Shown: piece after piece, positions 10,153-19,080 of the stretch
Layout of the letters: each line of letters begins with the position of its first letter
Numbering within the stretch: the first letter of the stretch is position 1
Assembly: GCA_005217565.1 (NCBI GenBank)
Contig: SJCO01000009.1
Location: forward strand, 124,001 to 188,000
DNA: 64,000 nucleotides
Reading direction: 5' to 3'
From: Puteibacter caeruleilacunae
GTDB taxonomy: Bacteria; Bacteroidota; Bacteroidia; Bacteroidales; Prolixibacteraceae
Notes under the pieces: model-generated
The model's database searches: none
Told to the model about the DNA's origin: nothing
Seen by the model: the letters and a program-made list of their open reading frames with translations, nothing else
Program-made: the position numbers and the translations under genes

Positions 10153-11904
10153 CTATTCAGGATCTTCAGCTAGATTTGGATTATCATCAATTGCTCCCTG
10201 TGGTAATGGCCACAGATAATAAGTGGCAGGATTAAAATTCTGTGTTCCCACAATAATCTTTTTACCATCGTCCAGATCTCCTTCCAACACACTTGCCTGG
10301 GCGGTACGATTTTCACCCAAAGGAATGCCATAAACTGTTCCTTCGGCAAATACTTCTTCACCCAAGCGATGACGACGAATATCAAAGAATCGCTGTGGTC
10401 CCTCACATGCAAATTCAAAACGTCGTTCCTTCAGAATAATCTCCAACGCCTGTTCTGTGCTTGTAACCGCTCCATAAGAAGTCGCTACACCTGGCATATC
10501 AACCCTGGCCCTTACCTCATCAACCAAGGACATGGCCAGGTTAATATTGTCATCTTTTCCTAACACAGCTTCTGCATACAACAACACAACCTCTGCAAAT
10601 CGAATAAAATGGTATTGAATATCACCTCCACTTGTTGGATGCTCAAAATCAAAATCCTGGTACTTCTGAAAATGATAACCTGTCTTATTAATTGCATTCT
10701 TATTCACATCATCAGTCTTAATACTGCCAATTACTCTTCCATCAGACAAAGTTACCGTTGGATCCTTTTTCGGATGCGCATCATAAACATACAGATCATT
10801 TACACCATCACCTCCTTTAATCGGAATTACTTCACCTGCCCTCAAAGCAGTAATATCAAGACGTGGATCCCTATCTTCCCATGGATTTGCAGGATCATAT
10901 CCAGAGTTAGAATCATGAACATCCAATCCGCTACTTTTCACTTGAAAAGCTTCCACCAAATTATTGCTTATGCCAGCATAATTGCTATTGTTTTTCTTTG
11001 TCCCAGAAAAAGCACCTTTTGGTAGTATCGCATTCTGATAACCATGAGCCTTAAAATCTCGATCATAGTTTACGGTTAGAATTGCACCATTGGAAGCACC
11101 ATTTGCTGACTCTCTGGTAAACAGCTTATGAAAACCAGATGCTCCCATATCCAAACTATAAATTCCCTTGGCATATACATCGCCAGCCGAAGCAGCAGCC
11201 TCAGTATATAGCTCTGCGGTGTTAGCATGCCAATCGAGTCCATTCAACAAATGCCTCGCTTTTATTGCCAAAGCGGCACCCCTTGTAATTCTCACTTCAT
11301 CACCAGGTTCTGTATATTGCTCTGGTAAATCATTTGCTATTTCAGTCAACTCTGTAGCCACAAAATCAAACACCTTCAATCGTGTCGCTCTCTTTGGGAA
11401 GAAATCAGGATCTGTAGGTTCTGTTAATAAAGGCACTGCTCCAAACAAGAAGTTCAATCGTGCATAATTGATGGCCCTGATAAAACGTGCTTCTGCAATA
11501 TATCGATTATATAAATTCTCATCGGAAAAGTTTTCTTTTGCCTGTGGTGCTCGCGCCAGAAACTCATTTACATCCCTTATTACGGTATAGCGTGAAGAAT
11601 ATTCGTCTGACACCGCCGACTTACTGGCACTAAAGTCCAAATCTGATGATTTACTCGCCCCTGAGCGATTATAACCATCATCGGTATATAACGAATAAAC
11701 ATACTCACTTTTCGATGGATTACCCGTAGATGTATTAAATCCTCTTATCTGTCGGTACAACCCATTCAATGCATATTTCACATCTTGCTCTGTCTGGAAA
11801 ACAGTCGCTACAGAGTAATCATTTAAGGGTTCTTTATCTAAGAAATCATCACACCCTACCAACGTAAGGGTCAGAAGTGCAATTATGGCATATATCTTAT
11901 TCAT
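10153..11904 (-). CDS. SusD/RagB-like glycan-binding lipoprotein
   Basis: A 583-residue SusD homologue. The lipoprotein signal MNKIYAIIALLTLTLVGC places the lipidated Cys at residue 18, followed by the usual DDFLDKEP start of SusD proteins. Motifs typical of the family are visible: the TPR-like helical region including YIAEARFIRAINYARL and the late ILKERRFEFACEGPQRFFDIRR block. These proteins sit on the cell surface as a lid over their SusC partner and capture oligosaccharides. The gene starts 19 bp after the SusC stop, so both are on one transcript. Ligand specificity cannot be read from the sequence. Confidence 0.96.
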   Translation of the reverse strand: MNKIYAIIALLTLTLVGCDDFLDKEPLNDYSVATVFQTEQDVKYALNGLYRQIRGFNTSTGNPSKSEYVYSLYTDDGYNRSGASKSSDLDFSASKSAVSDEYSSRYTVIRDVNEFLARAPQAKENFSDENLYNRYIAEARFIRAINYARLNFLFGAVPLLTEPTDPDFFPKRATRLKVFDFVATELTEIANDLPEQYTEPGDEVRITRGAALAIKARHLLNGLDWHANTAELYTEAAASAGDVYAKGIYSLDMGASGFHKLFTRESANGASNGAILTVNYDRDFKAHGYQNAILPKGAFSGTKKNNSNYAGISNNLVEAFQVKSSGLDVHDSNSGYDPANPWEDRDPRLDITALRAGEVIPIKGGDGVNDLYVYDAHPKKDPTVTLSDGRVIGSIKTDDVNKNAINKTGYHFQKYQDFDFEHPTSGGDIQYHFIRFAEVVLLYAEAVLGKDDNINLAMSLVDEVRARVDMPGVATSYGAVTSTEQALEIILKERRFEFACEGPQRFFDIRRHRLGEEVFAEGTVYGIPLGENRTAQASVLEGDLDDGKKIIVGTQNFNPATYYLWPLPQGAIDDNPNLAEDPE

Positions 11905-11923
11905 ACTGTCAATTTTTAAGGTG

Positions 11924-14900
11924 TTAGAAAGTTATATTAGCTCCGATTGTAATGGTACGTGGCAAAGGATAATCTACGTTTCCAATTCCCAACTCAGGAT
12001 CCCAACCTGTATCACTTGCAAAGAAGTTATTCCAAATCATAAATGGATTTTCAATAGAAGTGAATAACTCAGCTCTCTTTATAAAATTCGTTTTTCCCAA
12101 TAACGACTTATTAAAAGCATATTTCACATTAATATTCCGTACCCTAATATAACTTGCTTTACGCATCCAATAGCTTGAACGGTCATAGTTTATTAAACCT
12201 GAACGGATCAACGGATATGGTGCAAATTTATCAGGGCTATCAGGATCAAAACTTTCTTTATGAATTTCAAATGCATTTCCTACTCCTCCGGAAAATTGGT
12301 TTTCCGACTGTCCACCAGTAGCGTAAACACTACGGTCGAATACACCACTAATAACAGCATTCAAACTGATATTCTTATACGATACTCCAAGATGCATTCC
12401 TACTCGGTAGTCACCTCTTTTATCATCAATAATTTCACGATCATATTCTGAATCAATTTGTCCATCAGGAACACCATCTGGTCCGCTAATATCAACTAAC
12501 ATAGGTGCACCAATATATTGCAATGAAGAATTTGGTCCGGCAAAAGTATGGTTTGCCAAATACTGATCAAGCTCTTCCTGGCTACTAATCAACCCATTTG
12601 CCCTATAACCGTATGCAATCCCCACAGGTTCGCACTCTTTACGTAATGAACTACCATAACTTGGTTCTTCACCTCCTAATGACACCCATTTAGATCGAAC
12701 ATTTGACGCGTTTACCATTACATTATATCCAAAATCACCCAATCTATTACGGTGAGAAATAGCAACTTCCCAACCTCTGTATTCGTTAGAACGTTTATTC
12801 ACATCAGGAGCAGGTAAACCAAACTCGTCGCTAATGGCTACATCAGCAAGAATATCATTCTTTCTGTTTCTAAATACATCTGCCACAATATTAAACTTAC
12901 CATCCAATAAGCCAATATCTACGCCTAAATTAATCTTCTCATGCGTCTCCCAGGTCAAATCAGGACTGGCATAATTAGCAATTACCAATCCAGGCTCCAT
13001 ACCTGTCGACCATGGATATCCTTTGTTCTGATTAACTCGCTGAATATACGACAGACTAGGCACATTATCGCGTCCCACTTCTCCCCATGATCCTCTTAAT
13101 TTAAACTGACTAACAAAATCAAGATTCTGCATAAAGTTTTCATTGGCCACATTCCAGCCAAGCGATACTGAAGGGAAAAATCCACTGCGATTACCTTTTG
13201 CAAACTGAGATGAAATATCATATCTCCATGAAAATTCAACCAGATACTTCCCTCTATAGTCATAATTCACGCGACCTAACGCCGAAAGATCACTCGATTC
13301 TGATGCGTCTGAACTATTGGTAAGTCCTACATCAACGCCACCAACACCAAGACTATGTACTGATTCATTTAAGAAATCTTGTCGCTGTGTATCAAATCCC
13401 TCACTCTTAACTTCCTCCGTCTGCCATCCAGCTAATACCTTTATAAAATGATTATCATTCGACCATTTATATCTCAATAGTGATTGAGAAGTGATAACAC
13501 TTGAACGCGTACTTGAGTATTGTAATTTACGACTTGACGACTGTGCATAAGAGATTGGATTAGAACTATACTCTCCCGTCTGACCATCAAATTCAAGCGA
13601 TGCAAAATCAATTACATTTGTCCATGCCTTACTATTTGAATTTAATATTCTAAAGCCAACATTCTCTTCGAATGATAATCCTTTTGCAATCTTCACTTTC
13701 GCATTTAGCTGAATCTCCAATGCATCACGCAAATTATCAGTCTGAGAACCATTGTTTGATTTTAAAACTGGATTTTCAGACGTTCCTCCATCACCAACAG
13801 CGTACAATCCAGATCCAAGATGATCATATACCGGATAATATGGCACTGCTCTCAGTCCTCGCTGCGCTTCTACAGGCACCGTAGTTTGATCTCTATGCGT
13901 ATACGATGTATTGGTACCTACAGTTAGCCACTCATTAACATCGGTTTCAAGTTTTAGTCGAAGATTATAGCGCTGAAATCCCTCTGCATCTGAAATATTC
14001 ACTCCATCCTGATCCATATAACCTAAAGCCAGGGAGTAAATGGTTTTCTTGGTTCCTCCGCTAACACTCAAATTGTGCTTCATCTGCATGGCACTCTCTC
14101 CGTATACAATATCCGGCCAGTTTGTGTCGAAAAACTCACCCTGTTCTGCTCTGTCTATAACATCCTGACTAAACATTGCATAATCGTCAGCCTCAGCTGG
14201 AGCTAGTCCATTAATGTAAAGCTGTTCATTAAGCTCCGCTTTGTTTCTCAGCTTCATATAGTCAACTGTATTGGTTAACATCGGAATATCAGTATACCCC
14301 TGCCAGCTAGTCTGTACACCATAACTAAATTCAGCTGCTTTATTCTTCTGTCCCGATTTAGTGGTAATCAGAATAACTCCATCTGCTGCTCTCAAACCAT
14401 ATACTGCAGCAGCTGCTGCATCCTTAAGGATTGATATCTCTTTTATCTGACTTGGATCAACATCGCTAATTGACGATTCAAAACCATCAACCAATACGAT
14501 TGGATTACCTGTTCCACGAATTGTTAAACCAGGAAAACTTCCCGGGCGTCCATTCGACTGAGCAACATCCAAACTGGCATCCATACCTGAAAGACCTTGC
14601 TGAACTGAAACAATCGGGCGACTCTCTAGCGCTTCTTCAGCCTTTATATTTGAAACAGCACTCGTAATCTTACGCTTAATTTGTGTTCCATATCCTACAG
14701 CTACAATCTCTTCCAGGCCTATGGCCTCTGATTGCAGTACCACATCAATAACCTCCTGATTACTCAACTCCATTACTACAGTTCTCATTCCAACAAAAGA
14801 GAAGATCAACTTATACGCCTCTGGTCCTACGTCAATACTATAACTACCATCTAAATCAGTTACGACTCCTATGGTAGTCCCTTCTATTACAATCGATACG

Positions 14901-15337
14901 CCAGGAATCCCTTCACCATTTTCATCGGTAACAGTACCTGTTATGGTGCTTGGCTTTTGCTTCTGCATCTTTTGTACCTGTGATAATATTATCTGTTTAT
15001 CGATAACCATATACTTCACTCCGCTCCCGTCAAACAGTTTTGTCAAGATCTCATCAAGATTTTTCTTCGTAATTTTCATATTTACGCGACGCTCTACATT
15101 GATCTTCGCTTGATCAAACAAAAAGCTATAACCTGATTTTGCTTCAATTAAGTCAATAACTTCTTCCAGTCGCGTATCTTTAAATTCCAGGGATATTTTA
15201 CTCTCCTGGGAAAAAGACTCTACGGCCTTCACTTGCAGCAAACTAACCAATAAAATGACAATTGTTATTCGCATAATTCGTGTTAATTTTCTTAGGGAAT
15301 GCATATAGCACCCCCACCAACATTCATTTTTTTTCAT
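11924..15337 (-). CDS. SusC/RagA-type TonB-dependent transducer with STN domain
   Basis: A 1137-residue outer-membrane transporter. A signal segment spans about residues 20-40. An STN (secretin/TonB short N-terminal) domain follows at about 48-118, then a carboxypeptidase-regulatory-like domain at 131-205, starting TITGTVTDENGEGIPGV. A TonB-box-like region is near 208-218 and the plug at about 220-330, followed by the barrel. STN-bearing SusC proteins act both as importers and as sensors that pass the ligand signal to a FecR-like anti-sigma factor; that protein and its sigma factor are encoded immediately upstream. The long charged N-terminus with Trp-Trp and Cys (MKKNECWWGC) is common in this class, supporting the start. 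Specificity for a fucan fragment is inferred from neighbours. Confidence 0.96.
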   Translation of the reverse strand: MKKNECWWGCYMHSLRKLTRIMRITIVILLVSLLQVKAVESFSQESKISLEFKDTRLEEVIDLIEAKSGYSFLFDQAKINVERRVNMKITKKNLDEILTKLFDGSGVKYMVIDKQIILSQVQKMQKQKPSTITGTVTDENGEGIPGVSIVIEGTTIGVVTDLDGSYSIDVGPEAYKLIFSFVGMRTVVMELSNQEVIDVVLQSEAIGLEEIVAVGYGTQIKRKITSAVSNIKAEEALESRPIVSVQQGLSGMDASLDVAQSNGRPGSFPGLTIRGTGNPIVLVDGFESSISDVDPSQIKEISILKDAAAAAVYGLRAADGVILITTKSGQKNKAAEFSYGVQTSWQGYTDIPMLTNTVDYMKLRNKAELNEQLYINGLAPAEADDYAMFSQDVIDRAEQGEFFDTNWPDIVYGESAMQMKHNLSVSGGTKKTIYSLALGYMDQDGVNISDAEGFQRYNLRLKLETDVNEWLTVGTNTSYTHRDQTTVPVEAQRGLRAVPYYPVYDHLGSGLYAVGDGGTSENPVLKSNNGSQTDNLRDALEIQLNAKVKIAKGLSFEENVGFRILNSNSKAWTNVIDFASLEFDGQTGEYSSNPISYAQSSSRKLQYSSTRSSVITSQSLLRYKWSNDNHFIKVLAGWQTEEVKSEGFDTQRQDFLNESVHSLGVGGVDVGLTNSSDASESSDLSALGRVNYDYRGKYLVEFSWRYDISSQFAKGNRSGFFPSVSLGWNVANENFMQNLDFVSQFKLRGSWGEVGRDNVPSLSYIQRVNQNKGYPWSTGMEPGLVIANYASPDLTWETHEKINLGVDIGLLDGKFNIVADVFRNRKNDILADVAISDEFGLPAPDVNKRSNEYRGWEVAISHRNRLGDFGYNVMVNASNVRSKWVSLGGEEPSYGSSLRKECEPVGIAYGYRANGLISSQEELDQYLANHTFAGPNSSLQYIGAPMLVDISGPDGVPDGQIDSEYDREIIDDKRGDYRVGMHLGVSYKNISLNAVISGVFDRSVYATGGQSENQFSGGVGNAFEIHKESFDPDSPDKFAPYPLIRSGLINYDRSSYWMRKASYIRVRNINVKYAFNKSLLGKTNFIKRAELFTSIENPFMIWNNFFASDTGWDPELGIGNVDYPLPRTITIGANITF

Positions 15338-15391
15338 AAATTTGTGTTGTTTAGTGGATTTTTAAAATGGATTCAATTTCTACTAAAAGTG

Positions 15392-15430
15392 ACAGGAAGG
15401 CGGAGCCAACGCTTTCCTGTTTTTATTTTT
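15392..15430. terminator. Hairpin between FecR and SusC
   Basis: Arms ACAGGAAGGCG (15392-15402) and CGCTTTCCTGT (15410-15420) pair at 10 of 11 positions plus one wobble around a 7-nt loop. The long T-tract lies on the plus strand (15421-15430), so it is a good terminator for antisense transcription. On the coding (minus) strand only a weak T-run follows, so it may act as a partial terminator or an RNA stabiliser that sets SusC levels apart from FecR. Confidence 0.5.
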
Positions 15431-15466
15431 TAATCATATTCTATCATAAGCTTCATCATTTAGTTG

Positions 15467-16468
15467 TTAGTAAAGTCTAATTATTTTCTCGTTTTTGTCA
15501 GTTTCTATTTCATACTTAAATTTGAATGATTCTGATAACAATTGCATTACATCTTCTAAGGATTGATTCTTAAATGTTCCTCTTATTTTCACTTGTCGAA
15601 GACTCTCATTTTCAATTATCACATCAACGCCATACATTCTTTCAATCTTGGTAATTACATCATTTATAGAATCATTACGAAACATTAAAGTCCCACTCTT
15701 CCAGGATAGACAAGCCATCGCATCAACCTCTTCTAATCGAAATTTTCCAGCAACTTTGTCATAAGCAATTCTTTCATTCGGCTTTATAATCTTTCTGAAC
15801 CTATCCTGTTCTCTATTTACTTCAACACTACCACAGAGCAATATTACTTCAGCATCGTCTTCACCCCCATATGAAGCAACACTAAACTTAGTACCCAATA
15901 CTTTTACTGTAAATTCCGGAACTTCTACGTAGAATGGATTTCCCGGACCATCTTTAACAACCTTGAAGAATGCTTCTCCTTCCAACTCAAGATTTCTGTT
16001 CTTCGCAAAATTCAACGGATATTTAAGTGAACTTTCACCATTCAAAGTTCCTGTTGATCCGTCAGGTAGCTCAAATTTTGTTCTGGCACCTTTCACACCC
16101 CTGATCTCTGCCCAACCAATCTTACTATCAACCTGATTGTTCTGTAGCAATAGGTATAATAGGGCAACTGATATTGGAAGGATTAATATTGCAGCAATTT
16201 TTGAGAACAATCGCCATACCTTTTGTCTAGGTGTTTGCCATCTTGCGTATTCCTTAAGCTGTATGTCCTGATGTAAGCGGCCTAAAATTCTTTCAAACCT
16301 CGACTGATCAGTCTTCCTGTCTGATTCAAACTCATCCCAATGCTCCTCCATTAATGAGTTAAGCGGTCTGCTGTTCTCATCATTAAAGAGCTCATTCACC
16401 TGTTGATAGTCCTTCCGGTTGAACTTATTATGAAAATATCGTTTTAATGTATCTCTTTTCTCTGACAT
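15467..16468 (-). CDS. FecR-family anti-sigma factor
   Basis: A 333-residue inner-membrane anti-sigma factor. The cytoplasmic N-terminus (about 1-85) would bind the sigma factor, followed by one transmembrane segment at about 87-108 (SKIAAILILPISVALLYLLL). The periplasmic FecR domain covers about 124-225 (GVKGARTKFELPDGS, then LEGEAFFKV). A C-terminal DUF4974 domain (about 258-330) is expected to contact the STN domain of SusC. It lies between the sigma factor and SusC on the same strand, the standard order of this trans-envelope switch. A perfect 11-bp hairpin lies 11 nt upstream of its start codon. Confidence 0.95.
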   Translation of the reverse strand: MSEKRDTLKRYFHNKFNRKDYQQVNELFNDENSRPLNSLMEEHWDEFESDRKTDQSRFERILGRLHQDIQLKEYARWQTPRQKVWRLFSKIAAILILPISVALLYLLLQNNQVDSKIGWAEIRGVKGARTKFELPDGSTGTLNGESSLKYPLNFAKNRNLELEGEAFFKVVKDGPGNPFYVEVPEFTVKVLGTKFSVASYGGEDDAEVILLCGSVEVNREQDRFRKIIKPNERIAYDKVAGKFRLEEVDAMACLSWKSGTLMFRNDSINDVITKIERMYGVDVIIENESLRQVKIRGTFKNQSLEDVMQLLSESFKFKYEIETDKNEKIIRLY

Positions 16469-16479
16469 CTTAGATTATC

Positions 16480-16512
16480 TTTCTTTCACATAGGTTATCC
16501 CTGTGAAAGAAA
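16480..16512 (-). promoter_or_regulatory. Perfect hairpin just upstream of the FecR start
   Basis: On the minus strand TTTCTTTCACA and TGTGAAAGAAA (plus-strand 16502-16512 and 16480-16490) form a perfect 11-bp stem with an 11-nt loop. It ends 11 nt before the FecR ATG, with no T-tract. It could be a translational control element or a short-palindrome operator; either is inference. Confidence 0.45.
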
Positions 16513-16585
16513 AATCCCCTATGGTAAAATGAAAAAAGTTAATCTTTTTTTTCAGTTCGACACAAACAAAACTCTAACACACTAA

Positions 16586-17281
16586 CTACCTGATCTTTTC
16601 AGAGAAAAATAAAGAATAAAATAAAATTCCTGAAATATCATCTTTTTCAAGTTCTTTCTTCAAAAACTTCAATGCTTCAGTGATTTGATTCTCCACTGTC
16701 TTTGGAGAGATATCCATAATTTGAGCAATTTCCTTTACTGCCAGACCATCCTTTCTACTCCTCAAAAAGACCTCTTTTCGCCTGTCCGGCATTTTTTCAA
16801 TAATGTTATCGATACGCTCCAACATTGACCCGTAATCAATACGTTCCTCTAGCTGGTTATCTTCTTCAATAATCGTTCCTAACGCATCGTGCTTGAATTT
16901 ATCCTCCTTGCTCTTTTTTATGAATTGCTTTCGAATAATATTAAATGCAATTGTAAATAGGTAAGATTTAAATGAAGTATCGGTTTTTAGTCCCTTGCGA
17001 CTATCCCACAACCGAATAAACACTTCCTGAACAACATCATCGGCCAATGCCTCCGACTTCAAATATCCCAATGAAAAATTAAACAATCTTTCACTATAGC
17101 TTCTAAATAATTGATCAAAGGCCAACATATTATCATTTTTAAGCTGCCTTATCAATCGATTTTCATTATCAAGAGATTTCTTCAAAGTATCTGGTTTTGG
17201 GTGATCAAATATAATATAATTAATCAGGATAATGCCTACGCCCAAAGAATACGCGTTTAAAGGTTCATTATTTTGCTCCAT
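16586..17281 (-). CDS. ECF-type RNA polymerase sigma factor
   Basis: An ECF sigma factor with region 2 (AFDQLFRSYSERLFNFSLGY, then ADDVVQEVFIRLW) and region 4 with a helix-turn-helix (VKEIAQIMDISPKTVENQIT). Length is 231 residues from the ATG at 17281. The ATG at 17305 would overlap a transposase remnant, and the protein is already longer at its N-terminus than the usual ~190 residues, so the true start may be even further in. It should direct RNA polymerase to the SusCD operon when released by the FecR protein next door. The DNA directly upstream of the start is foreign (transposase scrap and accessory island), so its original promoter may have been replaced. Confidence 0.93.
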   Translation of the reverse strand: MEQNNEPLNAYSLGVGIILINYIIFDHPKPDTLKKSLDNENRLIRQLKNDNMLAFDQLFRSYSERLFNFSLGYLKSEALADDVVQEVFIRLWDSRKGLKTDTSFKSYLFTIAFNIIRKQFIKKSKEDKFKHDALGTIIEEDNQLEERIDYGSMLERIDNIIEKMPDRRKEVFLRSRKDGLAVKEIAQIMDISPKTVENQITEALKFLKKELEKDDISGILFYSLFFSEKIR

Positions 17282-17301
17282 ATTTATCGTCAAGAGCAAC
17301 A

Positions 17302-17388
17302 CCAATGTAGATTATTCTCAATGCACCAATGCTTTCGCACTGCAATATTTATTTTTTCAGCATCCGGTTCTAAGAAAGTTATATAACA
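17302..17388 (-). pseudogene. ISAs1-family transposase fragment
   Basis: Twenty-nine codons read CYITFLEPDAEKINIAV then RKHWCIENNLHW, matching the highly conserved DDE-transposase block around the last acidic residue of ISAs1-family enzymes (typically a Tyr-x-Ser-Leu start, Asp-Ala, then HW-GIEN-LHW). The frame stops three codons after LHW and no other part of the transposase is present, so this is a scar. The usual Gly before IEN is Cys here. Confidence 0.65.
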
Positions 17389-17399
17389 CCTGGTTGCAA

Positions 17400-17544
17400 C
17401 ACGCACGTGTCCTGCATTTACCGAAGTGTCCACAGATATCGGTGCTTCGTTATAATGCACACCAACGACTCGGCTATGAAGCTGTAGGCTTGTGTTGCGC
17501 CTGCAGCAAGCCAATGCTTTATTAGCCATTGTTGGCTGCTGTTA
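17400..17544. repeat. Two imperfect palindromes downstream of the nuclease gene
   Basis: One hairpin pairs TGCATTTACCGAAG (17413-17426) with CTTCGTTATAATGCA (17445-17459). A second pairs GCAGCAAGCCAATG (17503-17516) with CATTGTTGGCTGC (17527-17539). Both lie between the nuclease stop codon and the transposase scar. They resemble the structured non-coding DNA that follows cassette-like accessory genes, but no canonical integron recombination boxes are complete. Confidence 0.5.
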
Positions 17545-18900
17545 TTAATTGATTCTTCGATATTTAAATGCCCTTCTGAATCCTTTATTCATTGCTTCTT
17601 TCACTGTAGATGCATAAAAATCACCACTTTCCGTATTAATCTGAATTCTTTCATATTGCTGGTCATATGGCAAGTGATATATTTTTGTCAATCCCATTTC
17701 TTTATTTTTACCAATATTACATTTAATTCTTCTGAATTGACTTTCATCAATTGCAAAATCTTCTATGATATCGACTCCTAATTTATTTGCAAAAGCCTTA
17801 GCTGTTTCAGATAAAATTTCATTATTTGTAATAAATACAGGTCTTATCGTTTCAGTTAATAGTTTATTTTGTTGTTGTTTTAACTCATATTCTATTGCCG
17901 TTCCATATAGTTGACATATGTGGTTTTCATGTATAGTTGCGTTTTTAGACCAGTATTTGCATTGAATAATCAATGTTACACCATCTTTTCTTGCTATTAA
18001 ATCCCTACCTTTATCTTCAAATCTTTTCTCCATACCACAATATTCTACTTCCCATCCATTATTTTCATAAAACTGTCCACAGTATAGTTCATAATCACGA
18101 CCAATTTGCCAGTTTGTTTTTTGATGTTTATTAATATAGTTTTCTAAAGCTAGTTGATTTCTGTCTTCTTCATTTAGTTTTTCATATTCTTCCTTTTCTA
18201 AAAAATATTGGCTCCTATCAAATTGTTCTTGAAGATTCACAACATCATTATAGTCTTCTAGTTCTTTAATAGTCTCAAAGTCTTCAACGTATTTTGATAA
18301 TTCAGGGAAAACAGCAAATAATGCATCATATTTGTATTTCATTAGTCTATATTTCTCAATATGCTGTTTCGCATCTTTCTTGAAATCGTTAATATCGCTT
18401 GCGGTTTTTGGTGCAGGTCGTTTTTTAGTCCTAAGGTATTTACTTGTTATGTCGTATTGAAGTAAGAGATGATCCGCATATAAAGATGCTATTCCTTCTA
18501 TTTCATCATTTTTTTTCTCCGAAATAGCCTTATAGTAGGAGTCCTTTTCATGGATTACTTTTAACAATTCATCATTTGTCTTTTGTAATTTAATCAACTT
18601 ATTATTGTACTCTTCAAGGATATTTTTCCCATCTTCTATCTTTTTCTGAATCACACCCTTCGCCTCGTTTAACTCTTCTGTCAAGGTATCCAATGACTTT
18701 CTTAGGTCACTTTCTACGTTATAGTTTTGGATAAAATGTTTCTCTAAAGATGCTTTTTCTTCTTCTAAGGCTTTCTTTTCTTTTTTACAGATGTTTAATT
18801 CACGTTGCAACTTAATTCGAGGAGCTTGGATTTTGTCTGAAATCCATGAGTATAAAAAGAATAGAAGTATACCTCCAACGATAATGTGCCAAATTTCCAT
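17545..18900 (-). CDS. Membrane-anchored Mrr-like restriction endonuclease protein
   Basis: A 451-residue protein with one N-terminal transmembrane segment (about 5-22), a long coiled coil rich in Lys/Glu (about 30-130), a helical middle and a PD-(D/E)xK nuclease domain at about 265-375. The nuclease signature is Asp300 in KGRDLI and Gln313-x-Lys315 in IIQCKYW, as in Mrr/type IV-like enzymes, with Glu272 upstream. A small C-terminal domain (about 390-448) has the pattern IYHLP, FYAS, EA, GFRRA, similar to a short domain found at the ends of other nucleases. A role in defence against foreign DNA is likely but not shown. It is part of an accessory island inside the PUL and has no metabolic link to its neighbours. 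Confidence 0.8.
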   Translation of the reverse strand: MEIWHIIVGGILLFFLYSWISDKIQAPRIKLQRELNICKKEKKALEEEKASLEKHFIQNYNVESDLRKSLDTLTEELNEAKGVIQKKIEDGKNILEEYNNKLIKLQKTNDELLKVIHEKDSYYKAISEKKNDEIEGIASLYADHLLLQYDITSKYLRTKKRPAPKTASDINDFKKDAKQHIEKYRLMKYKYDALFAVFPELSKYVEDFETIKELEDYNDVVNLQEQFDRSQYFLEKEEYEKLNEEDRNQLALENYINKHQKTNWQIGRDYELYCGQFYENNGWEVEYCGMEKRFEDKGRDLIARKDGVTLIIQCKYWSKNATIHENHICQLYGTAIEYELKQQQNKLLTETIRPVFITNNEILSETAKAFANKLGVDIIEDFAIDESQFRRIKCNIGKNKEMGLTKIYHLPYDQQYERIQINTESGDFYASTVKEAMNKGFRRAFKYRRIN

Positions 18901-19021
18901 TATTTTCTGTTTCTTGATAATATTATTAATCTTCTATTTTGTTTTTGTGCGAGTTGGTTAATAGCACCTAACGGTAAATTGGTCGAGTAGGCAAAGGGAA
19001 TCTCACCCTAAGCCTCTCACA

Positions 19022-19055
19022 GAACCGTACGTGATAGTCTCCTATCATACGGCTC
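19022..19055 (-). ncRNA. Group II intron domain V
   Basis: Exactly 34 nt on the minus strand, beginning GAGCCGTATG and ending CACGTACGGTTC. The two ends pair in the standard domain V hairpin with a bulge and a short distal stem. This is the catalytic core of bacterial group II introns and the strongest evidence for the intron call. Confidence 0.88.
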
Positions 19056-19080
19056 TTGTTGTACTTAAATCTGCTACAAG

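Noticed and set aside
17290-17529. A 79-codon gene next to the sigma factor
   Set aside because: Only the last third resembles protein (transposase scar); the rest translates palindromic non-coding DNA.
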